From assembly GCA_017306865.1 (NCBI GenBank), contig JAFKHH010000013.1, forward strand, positions 620,001 through 684,000: 64,000 nt of DNA. Direction: 5' to 3'. Made by a program: the position numbers and the translations under genes. Of this stretch, positions 17,430-24,582 are shown piece by piece (position 1 is the stretch's first letter; every line of letters starts with the position of its first letter). This DNA is from Filimonas sp. (GTDB lineage Bacteria > Bacteroidota > Bacteroidia > Chitinophagales > Chitinophagaceae). The notes beneath the pieces were generated by a model. That model worked only from the letters and a program-made list of their open reading frames with translations, did not search any database and was not told where the DNA came from.

Positions 17430-18356
17430 ATGAAACTATCTACGCAACATCTGCTAGGCATTAAAGATCTCACTAAAGAGGATGTGCAACTTATTCTCAC
17501 TACTGCACAGCAATTCAAAGACGTTTTACAGAGGCCGGTTAAAAAAGTTCCGTCATTGCGCGACGTAACTATCGTGAACCTGTTTTTCGAGAATTCTACA
17601 CGTACCCGTATGTCGTTTGAGCTCGCAGAACGCAGGCTGTCTGCTGATGTACTGAACTTCACAGCCAGTGCATCATCTGTGGCAAAAGGGGAGACTTTGC
17701 TGGATACAGTGAATAATATCCTGAGCATGAAGGTGGATATGGTAGTAATGCGCCACAGCGCAAGCGGGGCCCCACACTTTTTGGCCAAACATATTCCTGC
17801 CGCTATCGTAAATGCCGGTGACGGCATTAATGAGCATCCGACGCAGGCTTTGCTGGATGCCTTCTCTATGCAGGAGAAGCTGGGCAAATTGGAAGGATTA
17901 AAAGTGGCGATCATCGGTGACATTATGCACAGCCGTGTGGCACTAAGCAACATCTACCTGCTGAAGAAGATGGGCGCTGAAATTACGATTGCAGGGCCGC
18001 CAACCCTCATTCCAAAATATATTAAAGAGGCATTTGACGTGCGTGTAGAATACGATGTAAAGAAAGCACTGCAGTGGTGCGATGTAGCAAACGTATTGCG
18101 TATTCAACTAGAGCGTCAGAACCAACCATTATTTTCTTCCTTGCGTGAATATAACCTTGCTTATGGTATCAACAGGAAACTGCTGGATAGCCTGAACAAA
18201 GAGATTGTCATTATGCACCCTGGCCCGATCAACCGTGGTGTGGAACTGGACAGTGATGTGGCAGACGGCCCGCACTCTATTATCTTAAACCAGGTAGAGA
18301 ACGGTGTGGCGGTACGCATGGCAGCGTTATATTTGCTGGCAAACAGAGAAAACTAA
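17430..18356 (+). CDS. pyrB: Aspartate carbamoyltransferase catalytic subunit
   Basis: A 308-residue enzyme condensing carbamoyl phosphate and aspartate, the first committed step of pyrimidine synthesis. Carbamoyl-phosphate binding motif FFENSTRTRMSFE is at 52-64, the SVAKGETLLDT loop at 83-93, HPTQALLD at 136-143, and the aspartate-side HPGPINRGVEL near the C-terminus. ATG 17430 gives the usual N-terminus MKLSTQHLLGI; the open frame continues upstream only into repeat sequence. No regulatory-chain gene pyrI is nearby, as in the PyrI-independent trimeric class. It lies after pyrR and before coaD. Confidence 0.96.
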   Translation: MKLSTQHLLGIKDLTKEDVQLILTTAQQFKDVLQRPVKKVPSLRDVTIVNLFFENSTRTRMSFELAERRLSADVLNFTASASSVAKGETLLDTVNNILSMKVDMVVMRHSASGAPHFLAKHIPAAIVNAGDGINEHPTQALLDAFSMQEKLGKLEGLKVAIIGDIMHSRVALSNIYLLKKMGAEITIAGPPTLIPKYIKEAFDVRVEYDVKKALQWCDVANVLRIQLERQNQPLFSSLREYNLAYGINRKLLDSLNKEIVIMHPGPINRGVELDSDVADGPHSIILNQVENGVAVRMAALYLLANREN

Positions 18357-18361
18357 ATTTC

Positions 18362-18438
18362 ATGTTAGATGTACGATGTGGGATGTACGATGTATTCACA
18401 ACATCCGGCAGCGATATCTAACATCGTACATCTAACAT
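18362..18438. repeat. GTACGATGT palindrome between pyrB and coaD
   Basis: Perfect 18-bp inverted repeat ATGTTAGATGTACGATGT (18362-18379 and 18421-18438) with extra GATGTACGATGT and CATCTAACAT words. It starts 5 bp after the pyrB stop and ends 10 bp before coaD, filling the entire spacer. Confidence 0.7.
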
Positions 18439-18448
18439 CTAACATTGT

Positions 18449-18913
18449 ATGCGTATCTGTCTTTTCCCCGGGACATTTGATCCTGTAACGCTTGGCCACA
18501 TAGATATCATCAACAGGGCGTTGCCGCTTTTTGATAAAATAGTAGTTGGTGTAGGTATTAATTCTGCTAAAAAGCCAATGTTCAGCGCAGAGCAGCGCGT
18601 TGGCTGGATAGAAGAGATCTTCAAAAATGAACCCAAGGTGGAAAGTGCAGTTTACGAAGGGCTCACCATCAATTTCTGCAAAGAGATCAATGCACGCTTT
18701 ATACTGAGAGGCATCCGCTATGTCAGCGATTTTGAATACGAAAAAACAATTGCTGACGCAAATCGTGCCCTTGACCGCAACATAGAAACAGTCTTTCTTA
18801 CAGGAGAGCCAAAATATACTTCTGTCGCATCTACCATTGTACGCGACATCCTGAAAAACGGGGGAGATGCATCTCCATTCTTGCCAGAGGCAGTGATCAA
18901 TTCATTGAAATAA
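18449..18913 (+). CDS. coaD: Phosphopantetheine adenylyltransferase
   Basis: A 154-residue nucleotidyltransferase making dephospho-CoA from 4'-phosphopantetheine and ATP, the penultimate step of coenzyme A synthesis. The N-terminal FPGTFDPVTLGHIDII carries the (T/H)xGH-type site, LRGIRYVSDFEYE is the substrate loop, and VASTIVRDI (ATP site) lies near residue 132. Length is normal for the family. It is co-directional with pyrB but separated by a palindromic spacer. Confidence 0.96.
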   Translation: MRICLFPGTFDPVTLGHIDIINRALPLFDKIVVGVGINSAKKPMFSAEQRVGWIEEIFKNEPKVESAVYEGLTINFCKEINARFILRGIRYVSDFEYEKTIADANRALDRNIETVFLTGEPKYTSVASTIVRDILKNGGDASPFLPEAVINSLK

Positions 18914-19363
18914 GAACGTGAATCGTGAAACGGCAATCGTGAATAGGCTTACAATGTCGTTGAATTAACCATGAAGTTCACAAAGGGTAACACAAGGAAC
19001 ACAAGGGCTTACTTTGTGCTCCTTGTGTAATATCCTGGTGCTCCTTGTGGTTTATTTCTTATTTCAACGACATTGAATAGGCTTATGTACGTAAAATCTC
19101 TTTCTGGTAAGCAGGCTTTATCTCTTTACTCAACCTCTCTTCATCTTTCTATATAATTTCAACTAATCCCGACAGGTCTTTAAGATCTGCCAGGGTTTTA
19201 CATTATTCGTTATTTCTTCATCGTTTCAGTGCTTCTGTGACAGCTACTGCGCTTACTTATCCATTGGTAGAACTGGCTATTTTTTTAATTTTAATGCCCC
19301 TTGCTCAATAAAATAGCTATAAAAAGCATTATAGGTTGCGTAGTTAAAAAATGTAATCAAAGT
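18914..19363. repeat. Gene-free spacer with a palindromic frame and word repeats
   Basis: Four things are visible. First, AATCGTGAA words at 18918-18945. Second, a 124-bp unit with perfect 13-bp inverted ends CAATGTCGTTGAA (18952-18964 and 19063-19075), whose interior is built of CACAAGGAACACAAGG and CTCCTTGTG words. Third, an imperfect CCCGACAGGTCTT/AAGATCTGCCAGGG hairpin at about 19168-19195. Fourth, plain sequence leading to the next gene. The same end repeats bound a different interior at 55879-56009. I find no gene. Confidence 0.65.
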
Positions 19364-20386
19364 ATGAAACGCACCACAACCGTAAAATTGCTGATAGCAA
19401 TTATGTCTTTTGCAATAGCTAACACCGCTTTTGCCCAGAAAAAAAGTGCCACGACTAAGCAAGCCGTTGCCAGTACAAGTGGCATGACCGACCAGCAGGC
19501 TTATGCTATTATAAAATACAGTAATGCTGTGATAGACTTGCACAATAGCTATGTGCAGGGACTCGAATCGCACCAGGGTACGTTGGAATCTATTGCAGAT
19601 GACAATGTGAAAAGGCTCACGCGCAATAGTAAGACACAGCCGCACTGGGTAGACTGTAACAGGAATGGCCTGACATCAGAAAATGATAAAGCCAACAGGC
19701 AAACGCTTAAAAATATTCCAGCTATCCCTGAAAAGCAAGATTTGCAGCAATACGGTACACAAGCGCTTGTGTGGTATGATAAGGTGAATACATGGTGCAG
19801 TAGTATCAGCAATTATTTCACTAACAAAGAATACACAAACGATGCAAACTTTGTACACTATGCTGTAATGAGAGATAGCATGCAATATAGTATAAAACAG
19901 GCGGCTGCTTACTGGCGTGCATTTACACAACTGGCAGCAGATGCAGGCGACCGCGCAGAGCTGGTGCTGCTAAATAAGAACAAACTCGCAACGTTTATAA
20001 TACCAATGAAACAAGGTCTGATAGGTATTAGTAAAGCAAATAAGGCTTTGAATAGTGAAGAAGTGAACTGGGATAGTGTGACTGCAAAAATAGCGGCTAT
20101 GCAGTCATTTGTTTCTCAAAAAAGAAATGATAAAACGGTTGATTTCTCAAAACTGGCTGATGTTTATTATAAAGAAGTATATAACAATTTTTATAACGCA
20201 TGCAATGATTGTTTGGAAACATTACAATTTGTAGTTGAAAAATCGCGGGAGAAAACGCCTGCAACAACAGAAAAAGAAAAAGCAATTGCCAAACAAAAAG
20301 AGCAAAGTATTAATTCTGCGTACAATATGGCTATGAGTGCATATAATAAAGCTGTAGGGTACTACAATGTTTTTATTAAGCAATAG
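19364..20386 (+). CDS. Exported helical protein of unknown function
   Basis: 340 residues with a signal peptide (MKRTTTVKLLIAIMSFAIAN, cleavage after TAFA) and a largely alpha-helical, lysine- and glutamine-rich mature part. Nothing in it is a motif I recognise; the stretch QQAYAIIKYSNAVIDLHNSY is reminiscent of DUF3829-like periplasmic helical proteins, but that is a weak impression. The ATG at 19364 is chosen because it starts the signal peptide; the open frame extends upstream to a TTG at 19301. It stands alone, followed by copy B of the palindromic element. Confidence 0.7.
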   Translation: MKRTTTVKLLIAIMSFAIANTAFAQKKSATTKQAVASTSGMTDQQAYAIIKYSNAVIDLHNSYVQGLESHQGTLESIADDNVKRLTRNSKTQPHWVDCNRNGLTSENDKANRQTLKNIPAIPEKQDLQQYGTQALVWYDKVNTWCSSISNYFTNKEYTNDANFVHYAVMRDSMQYSIKQAAAYWRAFTQLAADAGDRAELVLLNKNKLATFIIPMKQGLIGISKANKALNSEEVNWDSVTAKIAAMQSFVSQKRNDKTVDFSKLADVYYKEVYNNFYNACNDCLETLQFVVEKSREKTPATTEKEKAIAKQKEQSINSAYNMAMSAYNKAVGYYNVFIKQ

Positions 20387-20432
20387 TTTTAGCTGGGCGT
20401 GGGCCACTTTCAAAAGAATTATTTTATGAATC

Positions 20433-20814
20433 ATTGTTGTCCGGCTAAAGTCAATAGATAGTTGTCAGTAAACATTTCCTAGAAAGGATTGCGGACGGAA
20501 AAGAATGATTTCAAAATTGGGGTAGTTCCTCTATCGACTTTTTTAAGAGAAGCGTCCGGCCTCAGAAAAGCAGCGTTAAGAAAATTGTAATGAACGCCGG
20601 AAAAATCCATTGTTGTTTGAGCCAGGCGCAACTTACTTACTCACGCTGTAATCGGCGAGTTCAATGGATTTCGGCGGGCAAGACAATTTTTAGCCTGCTT
20701 TTCTGGAGCCTTGATTTTTTTGGTTACTTTTTGTATCAAGACAAAAAGTAACACCGTCGGTAGACAAATGAAAGCTTGCAATTGATGGACCCACTAAACT
20801 TAGTCGAACAACAA
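20433..20814 (+). mobile_element. MITE-like palindromic element, copy B
   Basis: A 382-bp gene-less unit. Left end ATTGTTGTCCGGCTAAA, right end TTAGTCGAACAACAAT, which are near-complementary. The internal long hairpin and the perfect TTACTTTTTGT/ACAAAAAGTAA stem match copy A, and the right half from CAATGGATTT to GGTAGACAAATGAA is nearly identical. It is flanked by GTGGGCCACTTT (20409-20420) and, past its right end, AAGTGGCTCACTC (about 20842-20854), resembling the arms of the hairpin at 42539-42604; it may have inserted into such a palindrome. It has the same orientation as its flanking genes. Confidence 0.75.
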
Positions 20815-20941
20815 TGTTTATCAATAAAGAAAACGCCTTAGAAGTGGCTCACTCTTGCTTTCGCTCTTTTTTCCGGAAATAGACAGGCTTGATCTGGTAA
20901 GCAACTTCATTATTTTCTGCCATGTATAAGAGTAGCTTCAA

Positions 20942-20949
20942 TACCTTTG
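20942..20949 (+). promoter_or_regulatory. Candidate -7 promoter box for the FAD monooxygenase
   Basis: TACCTTTG fits the Bacteroidota TAnnTTTG element. It lies 15 nt before ATG 20965, implying a very short leader. The -33 element is not obvious. Confidence 0.45.
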
Positions 20950-20964
20950 CGCATATATTACGAT

Positions 20965-22116
20965 ATGGCGCATGCAGATAGGAGAATAGCCATTCTAGGC
21001 GGTGGTATTGCCGGGCTAAGTATAGCAATTGCCTTAGCACAAAAAGGAATTGCAACAACCATTTTTGAAGCAGCCCCTGAAGTGAAGCCTGTAGGTGCAG
21101 GTATAGTGCTGGCAGCTAATGCAATGTATGCCTATCGTAAAATGGGAATAGAAAACGACATTATTCCATTAGGGAAGCAGTTGACAGGGTTTAATATTCT
21201 TACTGCAAACGGTAAGCTGATCACACGGACAGATGCTGCAATTCTTCCCAATGGCGCCCCCGGTAACTTCACTATTCATCGCGCCGTATTACATGATGTG
21301 TTGCTGTCTAAGATCCCACCCACCTCTATCCATACCAACAAAAGGCTGCTCTCTTTTGAAGAGAAAAAAGATGGAATGGTCCTGCACTTTGAAGATGGCA
21401 CATCGCACCTGACAGATTATTTAATTGCAGCAGATGGTATTCATTCACCGGTAAGGCGACAACTATTACCTGTATCTGCACCGCAATATGCAGGGTACAC
21501 CTGCTGGCGGGCTGTAGTGCATACAGACCAGTTCCGCCAGGCGGAAAGCACGGAGACATGGGGTGCACAAGGCAGGTTTGGTATTGCCCCTTTGGTAAAT
21601 GACCGCGTTTATTGGTTTGCATGTGTCAACGCACCGCAGAATGATGCAACGATGCGTGCTTACAAAATTGCAGACCTGCAAAAGCGATTCGTCTCTTATC
21701 ATGCAAATGTACAGGCATTGCTTGCCTGCACAACGGATGCAGACCTGATATGGGCCGACATTATAGATATAAAACCGATCTCTCATTTTGCTTTTGGTAA
21801 AATAGTCCTTGCTGGCGACGCTGCACATGCTACAACGCCTAATATGGGGCAAGGTGCATGTATGGGTATAGAAGATGCTATAGTGCTGGCAGATGAGCTG
21901 GCAAAAACACAAAGTGCATCAGATGCTTTTATCGCGTATGAAAAACGCAGGCTGAACAGAACGCATTATATCGCCAACATGTCGAAACGCCTGGGAAAAA
22001 TGTCGCAAATGGAAAATCCTTTCCTTTGCAGCCTGCGAAACCTGGCATTGAAAAATTTGCCTGAGTGGATGAAGCGCAAACAGGTTGCTAAAATTTTGGA
22101 AGAAATTACCTTTTGA
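20965..22116 (+). CDS. FAD-dependent monooxygenase (PHBH/UbiH fold)
   Basis: A 383-residue flavoprotein hydroxylase. The Rossmann motif GGGIAGLS for FAD is at residues 12-19, the second nucleotide-contact motif DYLIAADGIHSPVRR in the middle, and the FAD ribityl motif LAGDAAHATTPNMGQGACMG near 275-295. Such enzymes use NAD(P)H and oxygen to hydroxylate aromatic or polycyclic substrates; relatives include TetX, salicylate and kynurenine-type hydroxylases. The substrate is not predictable. ATG 20965 is preferred over the upstream TTG (20947) because that TTG overlaps the promoter-like box. It is a single gene. Confidence 0.9.
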   Translation: MAHADRRIAILGGGIAGLSIAIALAQKGIATTIFEAAPEVKPVGAGIVLAANAMYAYRKMGIENDIIPLGKQLTGFNILTANGKLITRTDAAILPNGAPGNFTIHRAVLHDVLLSKIPPTSIHTNKRLLSFEEKKDGMVLHFEDGTSHLTDYLIAADGIHSPVRRQLLPVSAPQYAGYTCWRAVVHTDQFRQAESTETWGAQGRFGIAPLVNDRVYWFACVNAPQNDATMRAYKIADLQKRFVSYHANVQALLACTTDADLIWADIIDIKPISHFAFGKIVLAGDAAHATTPNMGQGACMGIEDAIVLADELAKTQSASDAFIAYEKRRLNRTHYIANMSKRLGKMSQMENPFLCSLRNLALKNLPEWMKRKQVAKILEEITF

Positions 22117-22426
22117 TAATTTTGCCGCTGTTTTTCCTCATAAATCACTTCCCGTTCTCAATAAAATAGCTGTTGTTGACATTAACCATGAGTAATGAGG
22201 CATACTCGTGTTATCTATATTTAGAAAGCAATTGTGCAGAAGTTTAGCCACGCTCTGATTAGATTGAAACTAAAATAGCCAGCGATCATGGAGTGCCAAA
22301 TTGTTTGCATGCAAGTTCTTGTTTCACAGAAACGCAAGCGCAAATACAATAAAAAAGAAAAAAATAACATTATTGTACGATTGGTAAGAATTGCATGTTT
22401 ATTAAAAGCTTAAACCAGGTTTATAT
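22117..22426. other. 310-bp intergenic region, no feature recognised
   Basis: AT-rich spacer upstream of the lipoprotein pair. The phrase CTCAATAAAATAGCT (22155-22169) also occurs at 19303-19317 upstream of the exported helical protein, but I see no palindrome, ORF or promoter box I would defend. Confidence 0.5.
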
Positions 22427-23053
22427 ATGAAATCAACAACAAAATTATTAATCGGATGCCTCGCAGCAATTATCGTATTGGCTTCTTGCGCCAGTGCTTC
22501 AAAGCAAGCAGACAGAAATGCAAAGAAATATACCAAAGTTTCTCTTTTTCCAGAACAACAGTTTGATTCTGTTGGAGCCAGGCAAGCATTAGCCTATGGC
22601 ACAGGTAGTATAACCGGCGTTGTGTTTAAAAGAGTAGATACCAAAAATTATGGTATAAAGACAGAGAAAGTTTGGGGTAAGAATGTGAAGATTGTACTGT
22701 TCCCTGTAACCCCTTATTTTGAGGAGTGGTATAGTTTACGTAAAAAGAAAGAAAACAACGTTACTACTGTGTATATGTCTGAATCTGCCTATCGTTTCAG
22801 AATAGAAGTAACGTCTGATGATTATGGACGTTTTACATTTGAAAAAATGAAGCCGGGCAAATACTTCCTTCAGGCATTCCTGAACTGGACTGTATCTGGA
22901 AGCTATAAGCAATATACAGGCTATGCTACAGATGGCTACAATACCACCAATTATTACGAATGGAGAAATTATACTCAAAATAATAGCGCCCGCTTAGAAG
23001 AGTTTGTGGAAGTGAAAAAAGATGGGGAGATCGTAAAAGTGAAACTGAATTAA
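22427..23053 (+). CDS. Lipoprotein with a carboxypeptidase-regulatory-like domain, copy 1
   Basis: A 208-residue predicted lipoprotein with lipobox VLASC and lipidated cysteine at 21. The mature part opens with conserved KQADRNAKKYTKV, then YGTGSITGVVFKRV, an Ig-like or CarboxypepD_reg-like beta domain with DDYGRFTFEKMKPGKYFLQA (the GxFxF...PGxY signature of such domains), and a tyrosine-rich tail (YKQYTGYATDGYNTTNYYEW). The same layout is repeated in the following gene. No function is known to me; it is probably anchored to the outer or inner membrane. A strong terminator follows, so each copy may be expressed separately. Confidence 0.8.
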   Translation: MKSTTKLLIGCLAAIIVLASCASASKQADRNAKKYTKVSLFPEQQFDSVGARQALAYGTGSITGVVFKRVDTKNYGIKTEKVWGKNVKIVLFPVTPYFEEWYSLRKKKENNVTTVYMSESAYRFRIEVTSDDYGRFTFEKMKPGKYFLQAFLNWTVSGSYKQYTGYATDGYNTTNYYEWRNYTQNNSARLEEFVEVKKDGEIVKVKLN

Positions 23054-23099
23054 ATCTGTAAAAATCGGAGTTAAGAGCATTATTTATGATAAGACTCGT

Positions 23100-23131
23100 A
23101 AAGGTTGCCGTCGGGCAGCCTTTATTTTTTT
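23100..23131 (+). terminator. Rho-independent terminator after lipoprotein copy 1
   Basis: AAAGGTTGCC (23100-23109), loop GTCG, GGCAGCCTTT (23114-23123), then ATTTTTTTAT. One G-T pair in a 10-bp stem. Confidence 0.9.
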
Positions 23132-23290
23132 ATATAGACCCGGATCGCAAAAAAAATACTATGAAAAAACGGGTTTTGGTTAGGTTTTTGTTTTTTAGAA
23201 ACGACCAAAAACTTTCAATAAACCCGGAAAATGCCATTACCAATATAGCTAATGCTTTTTTCTATTTTAAATTCAAAGTCTATCTAATTT

Positions 23291-23914
23291 ATGAAATCAA
23301 TGACTAAGTTGCTTACAGGCAGTATGATGGCTGCTGTAGTGCTAATGGCTTGCAACCCTGTAAAGCAAGCAGACAGGAACGCCGCAAAAAACACCGTTGT
23401 TACAGTTTATCCTCAATCTTCTTTTGATTCTGTAGCTGCAAAAAACGCCCTCACTTACGGAACCGGATCTATCTCCGGGGTCGTTTTTAAAAGAGTAGCT
23501 AAGCAAAAAGGGTCTATTTATACAACAAAATTGTGGGGCAAAAATGTTAAGGTCATCCTTTTCCCGGTAACACCTTACTTCCAGGAGTGGTACGACCTGC
23601 GTAAAAAGAAAGAAGGAAAACTTACGAGGGTGTATATGTCAGACGCAGCAGTACGCTTCAGGGTAGAAACCTTCTCAGATGATTACGGGCGCTTTACATT
23701 TGAGAAAATGAGGCCGGGTAAATATTTCCTGCAAGCCTTCCTCGATTGGTACCGTCCTGTTAATTATAAACAATATACAGGCTATGCTACAGATGGTTAT
23801 TATACCACTAACTATTACGAATGGAAATCATATAATGAAGATCATACATCAAGACTGGAAGAGTTTGTAGAAGTAAAATCAGATGGAGAAATGGTACAGG
23901 TGAAGCTGAACTAA
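23291..23914 (+). CDS. Lipoprotein with a carboxypeptidase-regulatory-like domain, copy 2
   Basis: A 207-residue paralogue of the preceding lipoprotein with lipobox VLMAC (cysteine 21). Shared blocks are KQADRNAAKN, YGTGSISGVVFKRV, LWGKNVKVILFPVTPYF, EWYDLRKKKE, DDYGRFTFEKMRPGKYFLQA and YKQYTGYATDGYYTTNYYEW. The two differ mostly in charge and loop residues, which points to a duplication that has diverged. It has its own spacer and its own terminator. Function unknown. Confidence 0.8.
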   Translation: MKSMTKLLTGSMMAAVVLMACNPVKQADRNAAKNTVVTVYPQSSFDSVAAKNALTYGTGSISGVVFKRVAKQKGSIYTTKLWGKNVKVILFPVTPYFQEWYDLRKKKEGKLTRVYMSDAAVRFRVETFSDDYGRFTFEKMRPGKYFLQAFLDWYRPVNYKQYTGYATDGYYTTNYYEWKSYNEDHTSRLEEFVEVKSDGEMVQVKLN

Positions 23915-23944
23915 GATCTTCTTTCAAAGATGTTATAATACCGT

Positions 23945-23975
23945 AAAAGCCTCTTGCAAGAGGCTTTTTTGTTTT
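23945..23975 (+). terminator. Rho-independent terminator after lipoprotein copy 2
   Basis: Perfect 12-bp arms AAAAGCCTCTTG / CAAGAGGCTTTT (23945-23968) followed by a T-rich tail. Confidence 0.92.
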
Positions 23976-24002
23976 ATTTTACAACTAAAATCAGCTCGTA
24001 CT

Positions 24003-24434
24003 ATGGCAATATGGTTTAGCAAAGAAATTACACTGGAAGAATTAAACAACCTGGGTAAAAATACTATGGGAGAACACATCGGCATCCGTTTTTCTGAAGT
24101 AGGGGAAGACTACCTGAAAGCGACAATGCCAGTTGATCATCGTACACATCAGCCTTATGGCCTATTGCATGGAGGTGCATCTGTGGCACTGGCTGAAACA
24201 GTCGGCAGCGTTGCATCTGCACTTGTTATAGATCAGTCAAAGTTTATGTGCGTAGGTCTTGAAATAAACGCCAACCACATTCGCAGTGCCAGGAACGGTA
24301 TAGTGGAAGCTACCTGCAAACCCATACACATGGGAGGTACCACACATGTATGGGATATACAAATCCGTAATGAACAACAATCCCTTATTTGCGTTAGTAG
24401 ATTGACCGTAGCGATATTGAAGAGGAAGGGATGA
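24003..24434 (+). CDS. Hotdog-fold acyl-CoA thioesterase (PaaI/MenI type)
   Basis: A 143-residue thioesterase. The hotdog signature is clear: IGIRFSEVGEDYLKATMPVD, then QPYGLLHGGASVALAETVGS, where the glutamate after the central helix is the usual catalytic residue, and a C-terminal THVWDIQIRNEQQSLICVSR strand pair. Relatives include YdiI/MenI (1,4-dihydroxy-2-naphthoyl-CoA hydrolase), EntH and PaaI. No menaquinone genes are adjacent, so a MenI role is only one option. It lies 27 bp after the terminator at 23945-23975 and is followed by a GTAAAGTATATAG palindrome. Confidence 0.88.
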   Translation: MAIWFSKEITLEELNNLGKNTMGEHIGIRFSEVGEDYLKATMPVDHRTHQPYGLLHGGASVALAETVGSVASALVIDQSKFMCVGLEINANHIRSARNGIVEATCKPIHMGGTTHVWDIQIRNEQQSLICVSRLTVAILKRKG

Positions 24435-24453
24435 GAATAAGTATATACAGGAT

Positions 24454-24535
24454 GTAAAGTATATAGGTTTATAAAGTGCGTAAATAATACTGCTTTTCTT
24501 CTATATACTTTACCAACTATTTGTACTTTATATAC
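24454..24535. repeat. GTAAAGTATATAG inverted repeat
   Basis: Perfect 13-bp arms GTAAAGTATATAG (24454-24466) and CTATATACTTTAC (24501-24513), with a further GTACTTTATATAC at 24523-24535. It fills the spacer between the thioesterase and GH15 genes. Confidence 0.6.
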
Positions 24536-24582
24536 TGACCTTGGTCTCCTTTTTGTATTCAACACCACAAATCCGGAAATAA

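Noticed and set aside
23086-23307. 73-residue frame between the two lipoprotein genes
   Set aside because: It runs through the terminator of copy 1 and overlaps the start of copy 2.
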